Of a stretch of 64,000 bases of DNA, positions 42,093-50,548 are shown piece by piece. The position numbers and the translations under genes are program-made. This stretch comes from Gordonia polyisoprenivorans (GTDB lineage: Bacteria > Actinomycetota > Actinomycetes > Mycobacteriales > Mycobacteriaceae), in the NCBI RefSeq assembly GCF_017654315.1, contig NZ_CP072203.1:3844001-3908000 (forward strand). The letters run 5' to 3'. The notes beneath the pieces were generated by a model. That model saw nothing but the letters and a program-made list of their open reading frames with translations, was not told where the DNA came from and did no database searches. Position 1 is the stretch's first letter, and every line of letters starts with the position of its first letter.

Positions 42093-42196
42093 GACCACAC
42101 CAGGCTGAACGCCAGCCAGATCGGCAGGGCTAGGGCCAGCACTGCCAGAACCTCGGCCACTGCCCCGCGTACCGCGTCGTCCGTTAGCCACGACAT
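42089..42196 (-). CDS. 35-residue single-pass membrane peptide
   Basis: ATG 42196 overlaps the stop of the upstream gene (TGATG), and the TGA at 42089 overlaps the GTG of the downstream gene. The peptide is MSWLTDDAVRGAVAEVLAVL then ALALPIWLAFSLVWS: a short acidic head and one hydrophobic helix. Stop-start overlaps at both ends are the main evidence that it is translated. Function unknown; candidates are a membrane-perturbing, holin-like or superinfection peptide. Confidence 0.6.
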   Translation of the reverse strand: MSWLTDDAVRGAVAEVLAVLALALPIWLAFSLVWS

Positions 42197-42444
42197 CATC
42201 CCTCCGTCCGAACGACGCCAATCCACATCGAGAGGTCGCGATCGTTGTCGTGGACGACCTGCCCGCCGTTGAGCGGAAAACGATCCTTGGCCGCGCCCTG
42301 ATCGTCATAGGCCGTGTCTGGTGGCACGTTGTACCCCTGCATGACCTCACCGACAGCGGGGGTCATAGGTCCATCGGGTTCTGGATCGCTGTCCGACATC
42401 ACACCCCGAAACTCGGGTAGTTCGGAAAAGTCCCGTGCTTGCAT
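42196..42444 (-). CDS. Small acidic hypothetical protein
   Basis: The 82-residue protein starts at ATG 42444 with AAGGA upstream. It is acidic and Pro-rich (FRGVMSDSDPEPDGPMTPAVG; NVPPDTAYDDQGAAKDRFP) and ends NDRDLSMWIGVVRTEG. It is the first gene of the late-type overlapping cluster, directly downstream of the iteron-like region. No family is recognised. Confidence 0.6.
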   Translation of the reverse strand: MQARDFSELPEFRGVMSDSDPEPDGPMTPAVGEVMQGYNVPPDTAYDDQGAAKDRFPLNGGQVVHDNDRDLSMWIGVVRTEG

Positions 42445-42711
42445 CTCGATCCTTCTTTCTGCCCCATCGCGGGGCTGTTGATCCGGCCACCGTGACCGGA
42501 AGGCTGTTGATTGAACCCCCGAATGGGGTCCTATATCTTCTGTAGGACTTCAATAGTTCAGAAGACCTGGTAGATACCTGTTTATGCGCCATCCGCCGGG
42601 GTTCAATGCTTCAATTCCCAAGATTGAACCCACCACAATCTGCAATTCATGACGTGACCTGCACATATTCCTAGCGATTGAAGGATTGCAGGTTTGCAGG
42701 GGGTAATAGGT
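42445..42711. other. Iteron-like AT-rich region; candidate replication origin
   Basis: The 267-base gap next to the primase gene contains ATTGAACCC at 42510-42518 and 42623-42631 and its complement GGGTTCAAT at 42599-42607. Near-copies (TTCAATA, TTCAATT, GATTGAAGG) and two GGCTGTTGAT repeats (42473, 42502) also occur. Repeats beside a replication gene are the usual look of a satellite origin. It must also contain the promoter for the downstream small genes. Confidence 0.5.
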
Positions 42712-44802
42712 TCAGTCATCGGAACTGCAATCGTCGTCGCGATCGTGATCCGCGTAGGACAGCGACCACAGCATTTCGCGCCTGTCGTTGCGCCGACCCT
42801 GGCCCGCTTGACCTTCGTCTACGATCTTCTGCCAAGCGGAGTCAACCGACCGGGGACTCACTGCCGCACACTTGTGTTCGGCAAGGACCTCGTTGGTCTC
42901 GATGATGGCCTTCGGTCGCGGAGTACGCCCCCGACTCAGAACCTGGACCAACGCCTTCGCGGCTGTCATTCGCTCGCGGTCCGGTGCAGCGTCAGCAGCG
43001 GCTCTCTTGCGGGCGTCCACGTACTGGTCCCACACCTTGACTGGAAGGCTCTCCTTGTGAACCAACTGCGCGACAGTGATTGCCTTACCGCGCTTCGTCT
43101 GTAGTCCCGTATCGACCTCGGCAAGCTCGAATCGGTGCGTCGTCTTGGGGTGCTTCAGGTTGGTCTTCTCGACGCCCGTGTACAGGCAACCGTCCTCCGG
43201 GTCGATGTAGGAAAACAGCGTGGCGCGAGCTTTCTTCCGCAGCGACAGCGTGAGTCCATAGACTTCGCGGGCTTCGGTCGCCTGACCGTTACCCCGGTTG
43301 GTGTGGGCGAGCAACAACACCCCCGCGCCGGTAGCTGTCGCGAACCGAACCCAGGTGGACATCGCCTGTAGTGATTCCTGGGGATTCTTCAGGTTGAGCT
43401 TTTCAACCGAGTCAGCCCACATGTCGATCGCCACGAAGTCCGGGCGGAAGTCCACCAGCGCGTCGGTGTACTCGTCATTGGGGAACATCGGGAAATCTGC
43501 GCCTGAGTTGTCGGAGAACATCACCAGGTAGGGCGAGTCTTCCGGCACGCCCAGCAGCTTCAGCCGCGTGGCCACCATGCTGGGTTCGGTGGCGATCAGC
43601 ACGACCCGACGAGGTTCACCAGGCGGTATGTCCCACGGTGCCCATCCGGACCCAGTAGCCAGCGCTGCAAGGATATGGAGCGTAAGCGTTGTCTTCGCTG
43701 ATTCTTCACCACCGAGCAAGACGGTAACGGCACCCTCGAATAGCCCTTCGCCGATCGGTTCAAATATCTGTTCGTCCACTTCATTCAGCCTTCGTAAACG
43801 TATGGGATTCTCGTAAACACCGTCACGGTCTTCTGATCCGGTATTCTTGGTGTCGGGCACTCCTTTGTTCCCTTTCTTATGCGCCGCACTCCGTTTACCC
43901 CGGGGTGTGGCGCTGTTCTTTGCCGCGTATGCGCTGAGAACCTGTTCATCGCGTGATCCCTCGGCCCATCGGTCTGGCATGAGATCGTCGGGGTCGTAGC
44001 CGCGTGCCTGTTCGACCGGGACACCGTGCTCAGCGCACGTCATCCAGAACCGCCAGAACGCTTTCGACACGTCCGGGGCTGAGTGAATCTGGCTGTAGGC
44101 GGTGCGAACCTTCGTTCGCGCCTTCAGTGACAGCGCTCCAAGGTCCATTGGCGCGATGTCGATCGCCCCACCTGTATCGGCCACCGCTTCACGGGGAACG
44201 TCGGCCAGAATGGCGTTGAGCGCTTCAACCGTGGTGCCCACACGGTTCTTGCCGATCGCCACGGGGCGCGGTGGGTCGTGCTTGAAGTTGAACGTGCTCG
44301 TAATGCGAAGCACCCCGTTCGGCTCAGCCTTCCCACCATCGACCACACCCAGCTTCCGATACAGGCGAGTCCCAAGGTCTTTGAGTTCGTCGTGGTCCAG
44401 GTCGCGGTCGAGCATGACGCGGACGTGGAAGTGTCCTTCGGTCCCGCTGTCGGTGATCGTCGCGCCTACTGCACGCAACAGATCGGTAGCCGCTTCGTCG
44501 TCGGCCAGTTCGTCAACCTCGAAACTGATGACGTTGGACGCGATTGTGGGACCGCTACGCGAATCGCTCTCACACAATGACGTTGGCTTGTAGACATCCC
44601 GGCCAGCCTTGACCAGTTCGACCACCCGACTGGCCGCGTCTGACGCCCGGTCCGGGTACTGGAAGAAGTCCTGGCCCCAGGTGCCCTTCTTCGTCACGGG
44701 GTCGCGGTCACGGACGTGGCCAATGCACACGTAACCGCGCCGGTCGCCGTAGTCACGGCGGAAGTCGTTCAGAACGTCCGCTCGTTTCACTGTTACACCC
44801 AC
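42712..44802 (-). CDS. Primase-helicase-type replication protein (AEP-like domain plus RecA-like ATPase)
   Basis: The 696-residue protein has two parts. Residues about 1-215 resemble archaeo-eukaryotic primase/RepB-like domains: NVISFEVDEL, TDSGTEGHFHVRVMLDRDL with the His-x-His strand, and NGVLRITSTFNFKHDPPRPV. Residues about 330-560 are an AAA_25/RepA-like ATPase with Walker A GGEESAKTT, Walker B PDFVAIDMWAD and sensor LLLAHTNRGNG. The C-terminus looks like a winged helix and acidic tail. The P-loop has Ala where Gly is usual (SAKTT for SGKTT). It would initiate replication at the adjacent iteron-like region. The start is GTG 44802. Confidence 0.75.
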   Translation of the reverse strand: MGVTVKRADVLNDFRRDYGDRRGYVCIGHVRDRDPVTKKGTWGQDFFQYPDRASDAASRVVELVKAGRDVYKPTSLCESDSRSGPTIASNVISFEVDELADDEAATDLLRAVGATITDSGTEGHFHVRVMLDRDLDHDELKDLGTRLYRKLGVVDGGKAEPNGVLRITSTFNFKHDPPRPVAIGKNRVGTTVEALNAILADVPREAVADTGGAIDIAPMDLGALSLKARTKVRTAYSQIHSAPDVSKAFWRFWMTCAEHGVPVEQARGYDPDDLMPDRWAEGSRDEQVLSAYAAKNSATPRGKRSAAHKKGNKGVPDTKNTGSEDRDGVYENPIRLRRLNEVDEQIFEPIGEGLFEGAVTVLLGGEESAKTTLTLHILAALATGSGWAPWDIPPGEPRRVVLIATEPSMVATRLKLLGVPEDSPYLVMFSDNSGADFPMFPNDEYTDALVDFRPDFVAIDMWADSVEKLNLKNPQESLQAMSTWVRFATATGAGVLLLAHTNRGNGQATEAREVYGLTLSLRKKARATLFSYIDPEDGCLYTGVEKTNLKHPKTTHRFELAEVDTGLQTKRGKAITVAQLVHKESLPVKVWDQYVDARKRAAADAAPDRERMTAAKALVQVLSRGRTPRPKAIIETNEVLAEHKCAAVSPRSVDSAWQKIVDEGQAGQGRRNDRREMLWSLSYADHDRDDDCSSDD

Positions 44803-44833
44803 GGGGTGCTTCCCTTCTTCCGAATACCTCGCT

Positions 44834-45013
44834 TCAGGCCGACATGCCCTGAGAACGGTCGATGAAGTCCTGGAGCGCGGAATCGGCTACGCGCCGCGCC
44901 CGACCGATCTTGAGCGATTTGATTTCGCCGCTATCCATTAGTCGATAGACCGACATTCTCGACATCTGAAGGTGTTCAGATACCTGGGCTACGGTGTACA
45001 GCTTCTCGGCCAT
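44834..45013 (-). CDS. xis: Excisionase (HTH_17 recombination directionality factor)
   Basis: The 59-residue protein reads MAEKLYTVAQVSEHLQMSRM then SVYRLMDSGEIKSLKIGRAR and RVADSALQDFIDRSQGMSA. This is a complete HTH_17 domain as in actinophage excisionases. ATG 45013 has GAAAGGA upstream. It is the first gene of the divergent leftward operon and controls integrase direction. It is intact, unlike the similar remnant at 36.3 kb. Confidence 0.85.
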   Translation of the reverse strand: MAEKLYTVAQVSEHLQMSRMSVYRLMDSGEIKSLKIGRARRVADSALQDFIDRSQGMSA

Positions 45014-45035
45014 TTCGGTTCGTCCTTTCCGTTAT

Positions 45036-45085
45036 TGGGTAGTACCCAGTTAAACACAGCTTGTCTCTATTTGTGTTTATTTAAC
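45036..45085. promoter_or_regulatory. Divergent control region with palindromic operators
   Basis: Between xis and the regulator lie TGGGTAGTACCCA (45036-45048, perfect dyad) and the inverted pair TAAACACA (45051-45058) / TGTGTTTA (45072-45079), flanked by GTT and AAC. These fit operators for the Cro/CI-type regulator encoded to the right. Confidence 0.6.
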
Positions 45086-45171
45086 ACTTAGTGACGACCT
45101 GTGTGCTTGCGGGACACCCAAGATACACCGTGCGCTTGGGAAGTCAACTAGCCGGGTGTATTGTGTTTCCC

Positions 45172-45648
45172 ATGCGCAAAGAACAGACCAGCGGTTGGGC
45201 GCTGGACACATACAGAAGGTTCGGTGAGGCGGTCCAGGCCGCCCGGAAGGTGAAGGGGTGGACCGCACAGCAATTGTCCGACCGCACAACAGAACTCGGC
45301 TACCCGATTAGCCGGTCGGCCATCGCGAACACCGAGTCGGGACGTAAGAAGGCACTGGACCTGACCGAGGTTCTGATCCTGGCAAAGGCCCTGGACGTGT
45401 CGCCGCTCGAACTGATCTACCCGGGTCTACTCGACGCCGAAGTGGAAGTCTCCCCGGGTGTGGTCGTGCGGTCGTCGGACGCGGCCCTGGCCTTCGCAGG
45501 TGCCCAGGACTACAACCCCCTGTTCGACATCGCGGTGACCGAACAGGACCTAAAGGTGGTGGACGACCCGAACGGGTACAAGCGGATCGCCAGCGCGCGC
45601 CGAGACGCGAAGCGCCGGGGATGGGTGGTCAACGATGGCGAAGCGTAG
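45172..45648 (+). CDS. Cro/CI-type helix-turn-helix regulator (satellite master repressor candidate)
   Basis: From ATG 45172 the product is 158 residues. An XRE/Cro-CI helix-turn-helix covers RFGEAVQAARKVKGWTAQQLSDRTTELGYPISRSAIANTESGRKKALDLTEVLILAKALDVSPLELI (residues about 15-82). A short acidic C-terminal region lacks a LexA-type protease motif. Such a repressor would be relieved by a helper-phage protein rather than by RecA-driven self-cleavage. It overlaps the integrase start by 14 bases, so both are expressed in the integrated state. Confidence 0.8.
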   Translation: MRKEQTSGWALDTYRRFGEAVQAARKVKGWTAQQLSDRTTELGYPISRSAIANTESGRKKALDLTEVLILAKALDVSPLELIYPGLLDAEVEVSPGVVVRSSDAALAFAGAQDYNPLFDIAVTEQDLKVVDDPNGYKRIASARRDAKRRGWVVNDGEA

Positions 45649-46777
45649 GGGTAACTCGGAAGGAACGATCACCCAGCGTCCGAACGGGACGTGGCAGGGA
45701 CGTATCCAGCGGACCGACCCAGACACCGGCAAGCGTGAGCGGGTGTCGGTCTACGGGAAGACGGCGGACGAAGCACGGGCGAAGCTGAAGGGCGTCCGTG
45801 AGCGCTGGGAAGCCGGGGCTCCTGCACGAGACGCCAAGGACAGCGTGGGGTCGTGGATGAAGCGCTGGCGGACCACTTCCCTGGTCGCTTCGGACCGGAA
45901 GCCGACGACGAAGGCCCTGTACGACGGACTCAGCCGTAAGCACCTGGAAGAAGGCGACTTCGCCGCCACACGCCTGGATCGGTTGCGGCCCAGTGACATT
46001 GAGGCGCTGATCGTCGCTCTACGAAAGAAGAAGCTGGCCGACTCCACGGTTCGGTCCATCTACACCGTGCTGCGTGCCGGACTCGACGGCGCGGTACGTG
46101 ATGGCCTGCTGGCGACAAACCCGGCGACGAAGGTTCCCCGACCCCGTGTGGACCGCGACGAAGCCAAGTCCATCGGCCCCGATCAGGTCGCTCAGTTGCT
46201 TCAGGAAGCCCGATCCAGCCGGTACTACGTCGGCGTACTGATCATGGCCCATACCGGCCTACGGAGGGGCGAAGCGGCGGCACTTCGGTGGACTGACATT
46301 GACTTCACCAAGCGCGAACTGAACGTGACCCACACCCTGGCCCGGATCGACGGGGAGCTGTCCCTCAGCAAGCCAAAGACGAAGCGGTCGCGGCGACGGG
46401 TGCCACTGTCCGACGTCCTGGTTACCGAACTGAAGGCGACTCGCAAGCGTCAGGCCGAAGAACAGCTACGGGCTGGCTCGGCCTGGGCCGGTCACCAGCA
46501 CATGGTGATGACCACCGAACTGGGCACGATGGTGGACCCCCGGAACCTCCTCCGCGTTGTGCAGGTCGCGGCAAAGGCGGCGGATCTCGAAGGCGTCGGC
46601 GCACACACGCTACGGCACAGCGCGGCGACAACTTGGTTGGAAGCTGGCGTTCATGTGAAGGCGGTCGCTGACCTGTTGGGCCACGGCTCCATCGCGGTTA
46701 CCGGCGACCTGTACGGCCACACCACCGACGACGCGGCGCGGTCTGCGGTGACCGCCCTGGCCAAGCTGATCAAGTGA
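45635..46777 (+). CDS. int: Tyrosine-type site-specific integrase
   Basis: The 380-residue protein has three parts. The N-terminal arm-binding domain is GTITQRPNGTWQGRIQRTDPD with YGKTADEARAKLKGV. The core-binding domain follows (about 70-165). The catalytic domain has Arg in HTGLRRGEAAALRW (near 210), HTLRHSAATTWLEAG (near 323), LLGHGS and the nucleophile Tyr in LYGHTTDDA (near 359). All catalytic residues are present. It integrates the element at the tRNA-Pro 3' half, whose attR copy begins 73 bases after its stop. Confidence 0.95.
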   Translation: MAKRRGNSEGTITQRPNGTWQGRIQRTDPDTGKRERVSVYGKTADEARAKLKGVRERWEAGAPARDAKDSVGSWMKRWRTTSLVASDRKPTTKALYDGLSRKHLEEGDFAATRLDRLRPSDIEALIVALRKKKLADSTVRSIYTVLRAGLDGAVRDGLLATNPATKVPRPRVDRDEAKSIGPDQVAQLLQEARSSRYYVGVLIMAHTGLRRGEAAALRWTDIDFTKRELNVTHTLARIDGELSLSKPKTKRSRRRVPLSDVLVTELKATRKRQAEEQLRAGSAWAGHQHMVMTTELGTMVDPRNLLRVVQVAAKAADLEGVGAHTLRHSAATTWLEAGVHVKAVADLLGHGSIAVTGDLYGHTTDDAARSAVTALAKLIK

Positions 46778-46800
46778 ATGGCGTACTCAAATGGCGTACG
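46777..46800. repeat. Arm-type integrase sites (right)
   Basis: Two direct copies of AATGGCGTAC start at 46777 and 46790. The same decamer and a one-base variant occur at 37557-37579, so both lie on the element side of each att core, as expected for P and P' arms. Confidence 0.7.
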
Positions 46801-46810
46801 AGGACGGAAA

Positions 46811-46842
46811 AGGGGCGGCTTCCGTTTCCAGAAACCGCCCCT
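46811..46842 (-). terminator. Hairpin terminator downstream of tRNA-Pro (inside the element)
   Basis: AGGGGCGG (46811-46818) pairs with CCGCCCCT (46835-46842). On the minus strand the stem is followed by TTTTCC, so it can end the tRNA-Pro transcript. It may also serve the integrase gene on the other strand. Confidence 0.7.
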
Positions 46843-46850
46843 GACCTGCG

Positions 46851-46893
46851 GTCGGGCTGACAGGATTTGAACCTGCGACCACTTGACCCCCAG
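46851..46893. repeat. attR: 43-bp core repeat within tRNA-Pro
   Basis: Identical to 37430-37472; forms the anticodon loop to 3' end of the intact tRNA gene, which the element restores on integration. Confidence 0.95.
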
Positions 46894-46925
46894 TCAAGTG
46901 CGCTACCAAACTGCGCCACAGCCCG
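46852..46925 (-). tRNA. tRNA-Pro (anticodon GGG)
   Basis: The 74-base minus-strand gene has an acceptor stem CGGGCTG/CAGCCCG and discriminator A. The anticodon arm is CTTGA-CTGGGGG-TCAAG (anticodon GGG), and the T arm is GCAGG-TTCAAAT-CCTGT. CCA is not encoded. Its 3' half is the integration site of the element. Confidence 0.95.
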
Positions 46926-47017
46926 TTGCCGTGATCCGAGAAGCTCTCGTTATCAAGGCGTAGATGAGACTAGCCGACGATCTACCCAGGGAGCCAATCG
47001 GCTGGTCAGGGCACTGA

Positions 47018-47284
47018 TCAGGAAGCGGCAGAGCGTTTCTTGTACCAGATCCAACCGCCGGTGACGATCAATGCGCCGATGAGCGATCCGATGATGCCGC
47101 TGGGGCGGAAGTTGATTCCGTCACCCGAGATCAGACTGATCAGGAGTCCACCGACGAACGATCCGACCAGACCCGCGACGATCGCGAGGCCCCAGTCGAT
47201 GTTCCACATGTTCTTACCGCCGATGAGCAGTTGGGCGAGAGCGCCGATGACCATTCCGAACACGATGATTGCCAAGATGAGCAC
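47018..47284 (-). CDS. GlsB/YeaQ/YmgE family small membrane protein
   Basis: The 88-residue protein has three hydrophobic helices: ILAIIVFGMVIGALAQLLIG, LAIVAGLVGSFVGGLLISLI and SGIIGSLIGALIVTGGWIWY. Gly spacing is typical of transglycosylase-associated (GlsB/YeaQ) proteins. These are small general-stress membrane proteins. It lies between tRNA-Pro and der. Confidence 0.85.
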   Translation of the reverse strand: MLILAIIVFGMVIGALAQLLIGGKNMWNIDWGLAIVAGLVGSFVGGLLISLISGDGINFRPSGIIGSLIGALIVTGGWIWYKKRSAAS

Positions 47285-47331
47285 GAAAGGAGTATGTCAC
47301 AGGGCAATCCGGCGATCTCGGACCCGACTGG

Positions 47332-48789
47332 TCAGCGTTTGCGGCGATCCCTCTTGTCGCGCACCCGCACGTTGATTCGCACGGGCGAACCATCGAAATT
47401 GAACTGCTCGCGCAGTCTGCGCTCCAGGAAGCGGCGATAGCCGGCCTCGAGGAAACCGGTGGTGAACAAGACGAACGTGGGTGGACGTACCGCGGCCTGC
47501 GTGGCGAACATGACCCGCGGTTGGCGTCCGCCGCGCAGTGGCGGCGGGGTGGCCGCGATGACCTCCTTGAGCCAATTGTTCAGCGGCCCCGTCGAGATCC
47601 GCTTGTCCCACGAGTCGAGCGCACCCTCGAGCGCAGGCACCAGCTTCTGCACGGCTCGGCCTGTCATCGCCGAGATGTTGACCCGCCGCGCCCACGGCAC
47701 CCGCGCGAGTTCCCGGTCGATCTCCTTGTCCAGGGTGTACCGCCGGTCCTCATCGACCAGATCCCATTTGTTGAAGGCGATCACCAGCGCTCGACCCGAG
47801 TCGATGATCATCGAAAGAACGCGCAGATCCTGCTCGGTGATGGGCTCGGAAGCGTCGATCAGCAGGATCGCCACCTCGGCGGCGTCGAGCGCCGACCGCG
47901 TCCGCAACGATGCGTAGTACTCGTGACCGCTGGCCGTGCGGACCTTGCGCCGCAGACCCGCGGTGTCGACGAATTGCCACGTCTTGCCGTCGAGTTCGAT
48001 CAGCTCGTCCACCGGATCCACGGTGGTACCGGCAACATTGTCGACCACCGAGCGTTCCGACCCGGCAAGCTTGTTCAGCAGCGAACTCTTGCCGACGTTC
48101 GGTTTCCCGACGAGCGCGACCCGGCGCGGCCCGCCGAGCCGGATACCGGCGTCCTCTCGCGGCGTATGCGGCAGCCGCTCGAGGATGACGTCGAGGACAT
48201 CGCCGGCGCCTCGACCGTGCGCCGCCGACACCGGGTGCGGCTCACCGAGTCCCAGCGACCACAGTGAGGCCGCCTCGGCCTCCTGCCGCTCGCTGTCGAT
48301 CTTGTTGGCCACCAGGATGACCGGGGTCTTCGATCGGCGCAGCGTGCGGGCGACGGCCTCGTCGGTCGTGGTGGCCCCGACGGTCCCGTCGACGACGAGC
48401 ACGATCACGTCGGCCGTGCGCATCGCGAGTTCGGCCTGCGCCGCCACCGCTTGCTGTAGGCCCTTCGCATCCGGTTCCCAACCGCCGGTGTCGACGACGG
48501 TGAACCGGCGGCCCGACCACGTCGCCGAATACGAGACGCGGTCACGGGTCACGCCGGGGATGTCCTCGACGACGGCCTCACGGCGGCCGAGGATACGGTT
48601 CACGAGAGTTGACTTGCCGACGTTCGGGCGACCGACGATGGCGACCTCGGGGACCCGTTCGGCCTCCCCGAACTCCTCGATGTCGTCGAAGTCGCCGAGA
48701 TCCCACTCGGTTTCGTCGCTCCAGGTGCCGTCGCCGGGCAGGGCGAGCGCGTCGGCTGTGCCGCCGGTGGCGTCGGACATGTCGGTCAC
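47332..48789 (-). CDS. der: Ribosome biogenesis GTPase Der (EngA)
   Basis: This 485-residue double GTPase has first G1 GRPNVGKST, with [22 protein letters not shown] and NKID, and second G1 GKPNVGKSS, with [16 protein letters not shown] and NKWD. The C-terminal KH-like domain is [19 protein letters not shown]. Der matures the 50S subunit. The N-terminal 35 acidic residues are usual in actinobacteria. Its start overlaps the end of cmk by 4 bases. Confidence 0.95.
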   Translation of the reverse strand: MTDMSDATGGTADALALPGDGTWSDETEWDLGDFDDIEEFGEAERVPEVAIVGRPNVGKSTLVNRILGRREAVVEDIPGVTRDRVSYSATWSGRRFTVVDTGGWEPDAKGLQQAVAAQAELAMRTADVIVLVVDGTVGATTTDEAVARTLRRSKTPVILVANKIDSERQEAEAASLWSLGLGEPHPVSAAHGRGAGDVLDVILERLPHTPREDAGIRLGGPRRVALVGKPNVGKSSLLNKLAGSERSVVDNVAGTTVDPVDELIELDGKTWQFVDTAGLRRKVRTASGHEYYASLRTRSALDAAEVAILLIDASEPITEQDLRVLSMIIDSGRALVIAFNKWDLVDEDRRYTLDKEIDRELARVPWARRVNISAMTGRAVQKLVPALEGALDSWDKRISTGPLNNWLKEVIAATPPPLRGGRQPRVMFATQAAVRPPTFVLFTTGFLEAGYRRFLERRLREQFNFDGSPVRINVRVRDKRDRRKR

Positions 48790-49469
48790 GAGGCAACTCC
48801 GATCCGTGCGCGGACCAGTTCGACCAACCGGTCGAGAACCTGGTCCAGGGTCATGTCGCTGGTGTCCACCAGCACCGCATCGTCGGCCTGCCGCAGCGGG
48901 GACACCGCACGGGTCGAGTCGAGATGGTCGCGTCGGTTCACCGCGGCAAGGACCTCGGCGTGGTCGCTGGTCCGTCCCGCGGCGAGGTTCTGGCGGTGCC
49001 GGCGTTCGGCCCGCGCCTCGGGTGATGCGGTGAGAAAGATCTTGATCGCGGCGTCGGGGAACACCACGGTGCCGATGTCTCGACCCTCGACCACCAGCAG
49101 CTCCGATTCGGCCTGGCGGCGTTGCAGCGCAACGAGTTTGGTTCTCACGGCCGGGACCGCCGACACCGCGGAGACGGCGGCGGTGACCGCATCGGAGCGG
49201 ATCGGACCGCTGACGTCCTCACTGTCGAGGAACACCCGCGATGAGCCGTCTCCGTTGGGACGCAAGGCGATATCGGCGGCGTCGACGGTTGCGGCAACCG
49301 CATCCGCGTCGGCGGGATCCACCCCGGCCCGCTGCACCGCGAGGGTGGCCGCGCGATACATCGCGCCGGTGTCGAGATAGTGCGCGCCGACCTTGTGCGC
49401 CAACAACTTCGACACACTCGACTTGCCGGTTCCGGCGGGGCCGTCGATCGCGATCACACCGCCGCTCAC
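48786..49469 (-). CDS. cmk: Cytidylate kinase
   Basis: The 227-residue protein has the P-loop [21 protein letters not shown], the CMP-binding segment [19 protein letters not shown], and [30 protein letters not shown]. It phosphorylates CMP and dCMP with ATP. It overlaps both the rluB-like gene upstream (4 bases) and der downstream, so all three are probably translated from one mRNA. Confidence 0.95.
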   Translation of the reverse strand: MSGGVIAIDGPAGTGKSSVSKLLAHKVGAHYLDTGAMYRAATLAVQRAGVDPADADAVAATVDAADIALRPNGDGSSRVFLDSEDVSGPIRSDAVTAAVSAVSAVPAVRTKLVALQRRQAESELLVVEGRDIGTVVFPDAAIKIFLTASPEARAERRHRQNLAAGRTSDHAEVLAAVNRRDHLDSTRAVSPLRQADDAVLVDTSDMTLDQVLDRLVELVRARIGVAS

Positions 49470-50545
49470 AGGCCGACCGCCTTGTACAGCGCACCGATCT
49501 CATCGCGCCCGAGTACCCGCAGACTTCCCGGACGCTGTTCGCCGAGGGCCACGGTGCCGATGTGGGTCCGCACCAGCGCCTGCACCGGGAAACCGACCTC
49601 CTCCATCAGCCGACGGACGATCCGATTCCTGCCCTCGTGCAACACGATTCGGACCTGGGACTCGCCCTGGTGCACACCGAGGATGGTGAAGCCGTCGACG
49701 GCGACCGGCCCGTCGTCGAGTTCGACCCCGTCACGCAGCGTGCGCACCAGCGACCGGGGCACCTCACCGCGCACCCAGGCCAGATAGGTCTTGGGCACCT
49801 CGTAGGACGGATGCATGAGGCGGTTGGCCAGTTCACCGTCGTTGGTGAGCAGCAACAGACCTTCGGTGTCGGCGTCGAGCCGGCCGACGTGGAAGAGTCG
49901 CTGACCCGACATGACCCGCTCGGCGACGATGTCACCGACGCAGGGGCGACCCTGGTCGTCGGACATCGTGGACTGCCAGCCCTTGGGCTTGTTCAGCGCG
50001 AGGTACTGCCGTGTCTCGTCCATGATGACCCGGGCGCCGTCGACCCGGATGATCGCGGTGTCGGGATTGATCCGCAGACCCTGCTCGGTGACGACCTCGC
50101 CGTCGACCTCGACACGCCCGGCGGCGATGAGCTCCTCGGCGCCGCGCCGCGAGGCCACACCGGCCTGCGCGAGCACCTTTTGCAGGCGCACCCCGTCGGC
50201 GACATAGGTGGCGCCCTGTTCCTCGACGTCGGGTGTGGGGCCCTGGTGGCGTGCGGGCCGGGCGTTGTTGAGCCGGATCCGACCGGCCTTCACATCGGGT
50301 TGCGAACTCCCCTTGCGGTGCCGCTTCTTGGCCTGTGCCGGCTGCTGGGCACCCGCGCCGCCGGCGCCCTTGCCCGCAGGCTTGCCGCCGCGCCGACCGC
50401 TCGCGGCGTTGTCTGCCCGCGAACCGTCGCCGGTGGCCTTGCCGCGCGGTGTGGCGTTTCTGTCCGCCCTACCGTTCTTGTCGGTCTTGCTGTTCTTGTC
50501 TGTCCTGCGTCGTCCCGGTGTGCCGTCCCGGCCAGCGGTTGCCAT
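49466..50545 (-). CDS. rRNA pseudouridine synthase (RluB/RsuA family)
   Basis: The protein has 359 residues. A Lys/Arg/Gly-rich N-terminal extension (about 110 residues) precedes an S4 domain ([31 protein letters not shown]). The synthase domain has the catalytic Asp in [18 protein letters not shown]. It would isomerise a uridine in 23S (RluB-type) or 16S (RsuA-type) rRNA. M. tuberculosis Rv1711 is the positional counterpart. The basic extension is longer than in enterobacterial RluB and may bind RNA. Confidence 0.85.
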   Translation of the reverse strand: MATAGRDGTPGRRRTDKNSKTDKNGRADRNATPRGKATGDGSRADNAASGRRGGKPAGKGAGGAGAQQPAQAKKRHRKGSSQPDVKAGRIRLNNARPARHQGPTPDVEEQGATYVADGVRLQKVLAQAGVASRRGAEELIAAGRVEVDGEVVTEQGLRINPDTAIIRVDGARVIMDETRQYLALNKPKGWQSTMSDDQGRPCVGDIVAERVMSGQRLFHVGRLDADTEGLLLLTNDGELANRLMHPSYEVPKTYLAWVRGEVPRSLVRTLRDGVELDDGPVAVDGFTILGVHQGESQVRIVLHEGRNRIVRRLMEEVGFPVQALVRTHIGTVALGEQRPGSLRVLGRDEIGALYKAVGL

Positions 50546-50548
50546 ATC

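Larger units (their letters stand above)
37430..46893. mobile_element. 9.46-kb tRNA-Pro-integrated phage-satellite-like element
   Basis: The element is bounded by 43-bp identical direct repeats (37430-37472 and 46851-46893) that equal the 3' half of tRNA-Pro. It carries an integrase, a Cro/CI-type regulator, an excisionase, a primase-ATPase, three small genes, a scaffold-like protein, an HK97-type capsid, a small basic protein, three connector/tail-terminator-like proteins, an HTH protein and one unknown cargo gene. No terminase, portal, protease, tail, lysin or holin gene of recognisable type is present. All frames look intact, in contrast to the degraded island to its left. Size and layout resemble phiRv1/phiRv2 of M. 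tuberculosis and phage-inducible chromosomal islands. I infer a satellite that depends on a helper phage. Confidence 0.85.
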
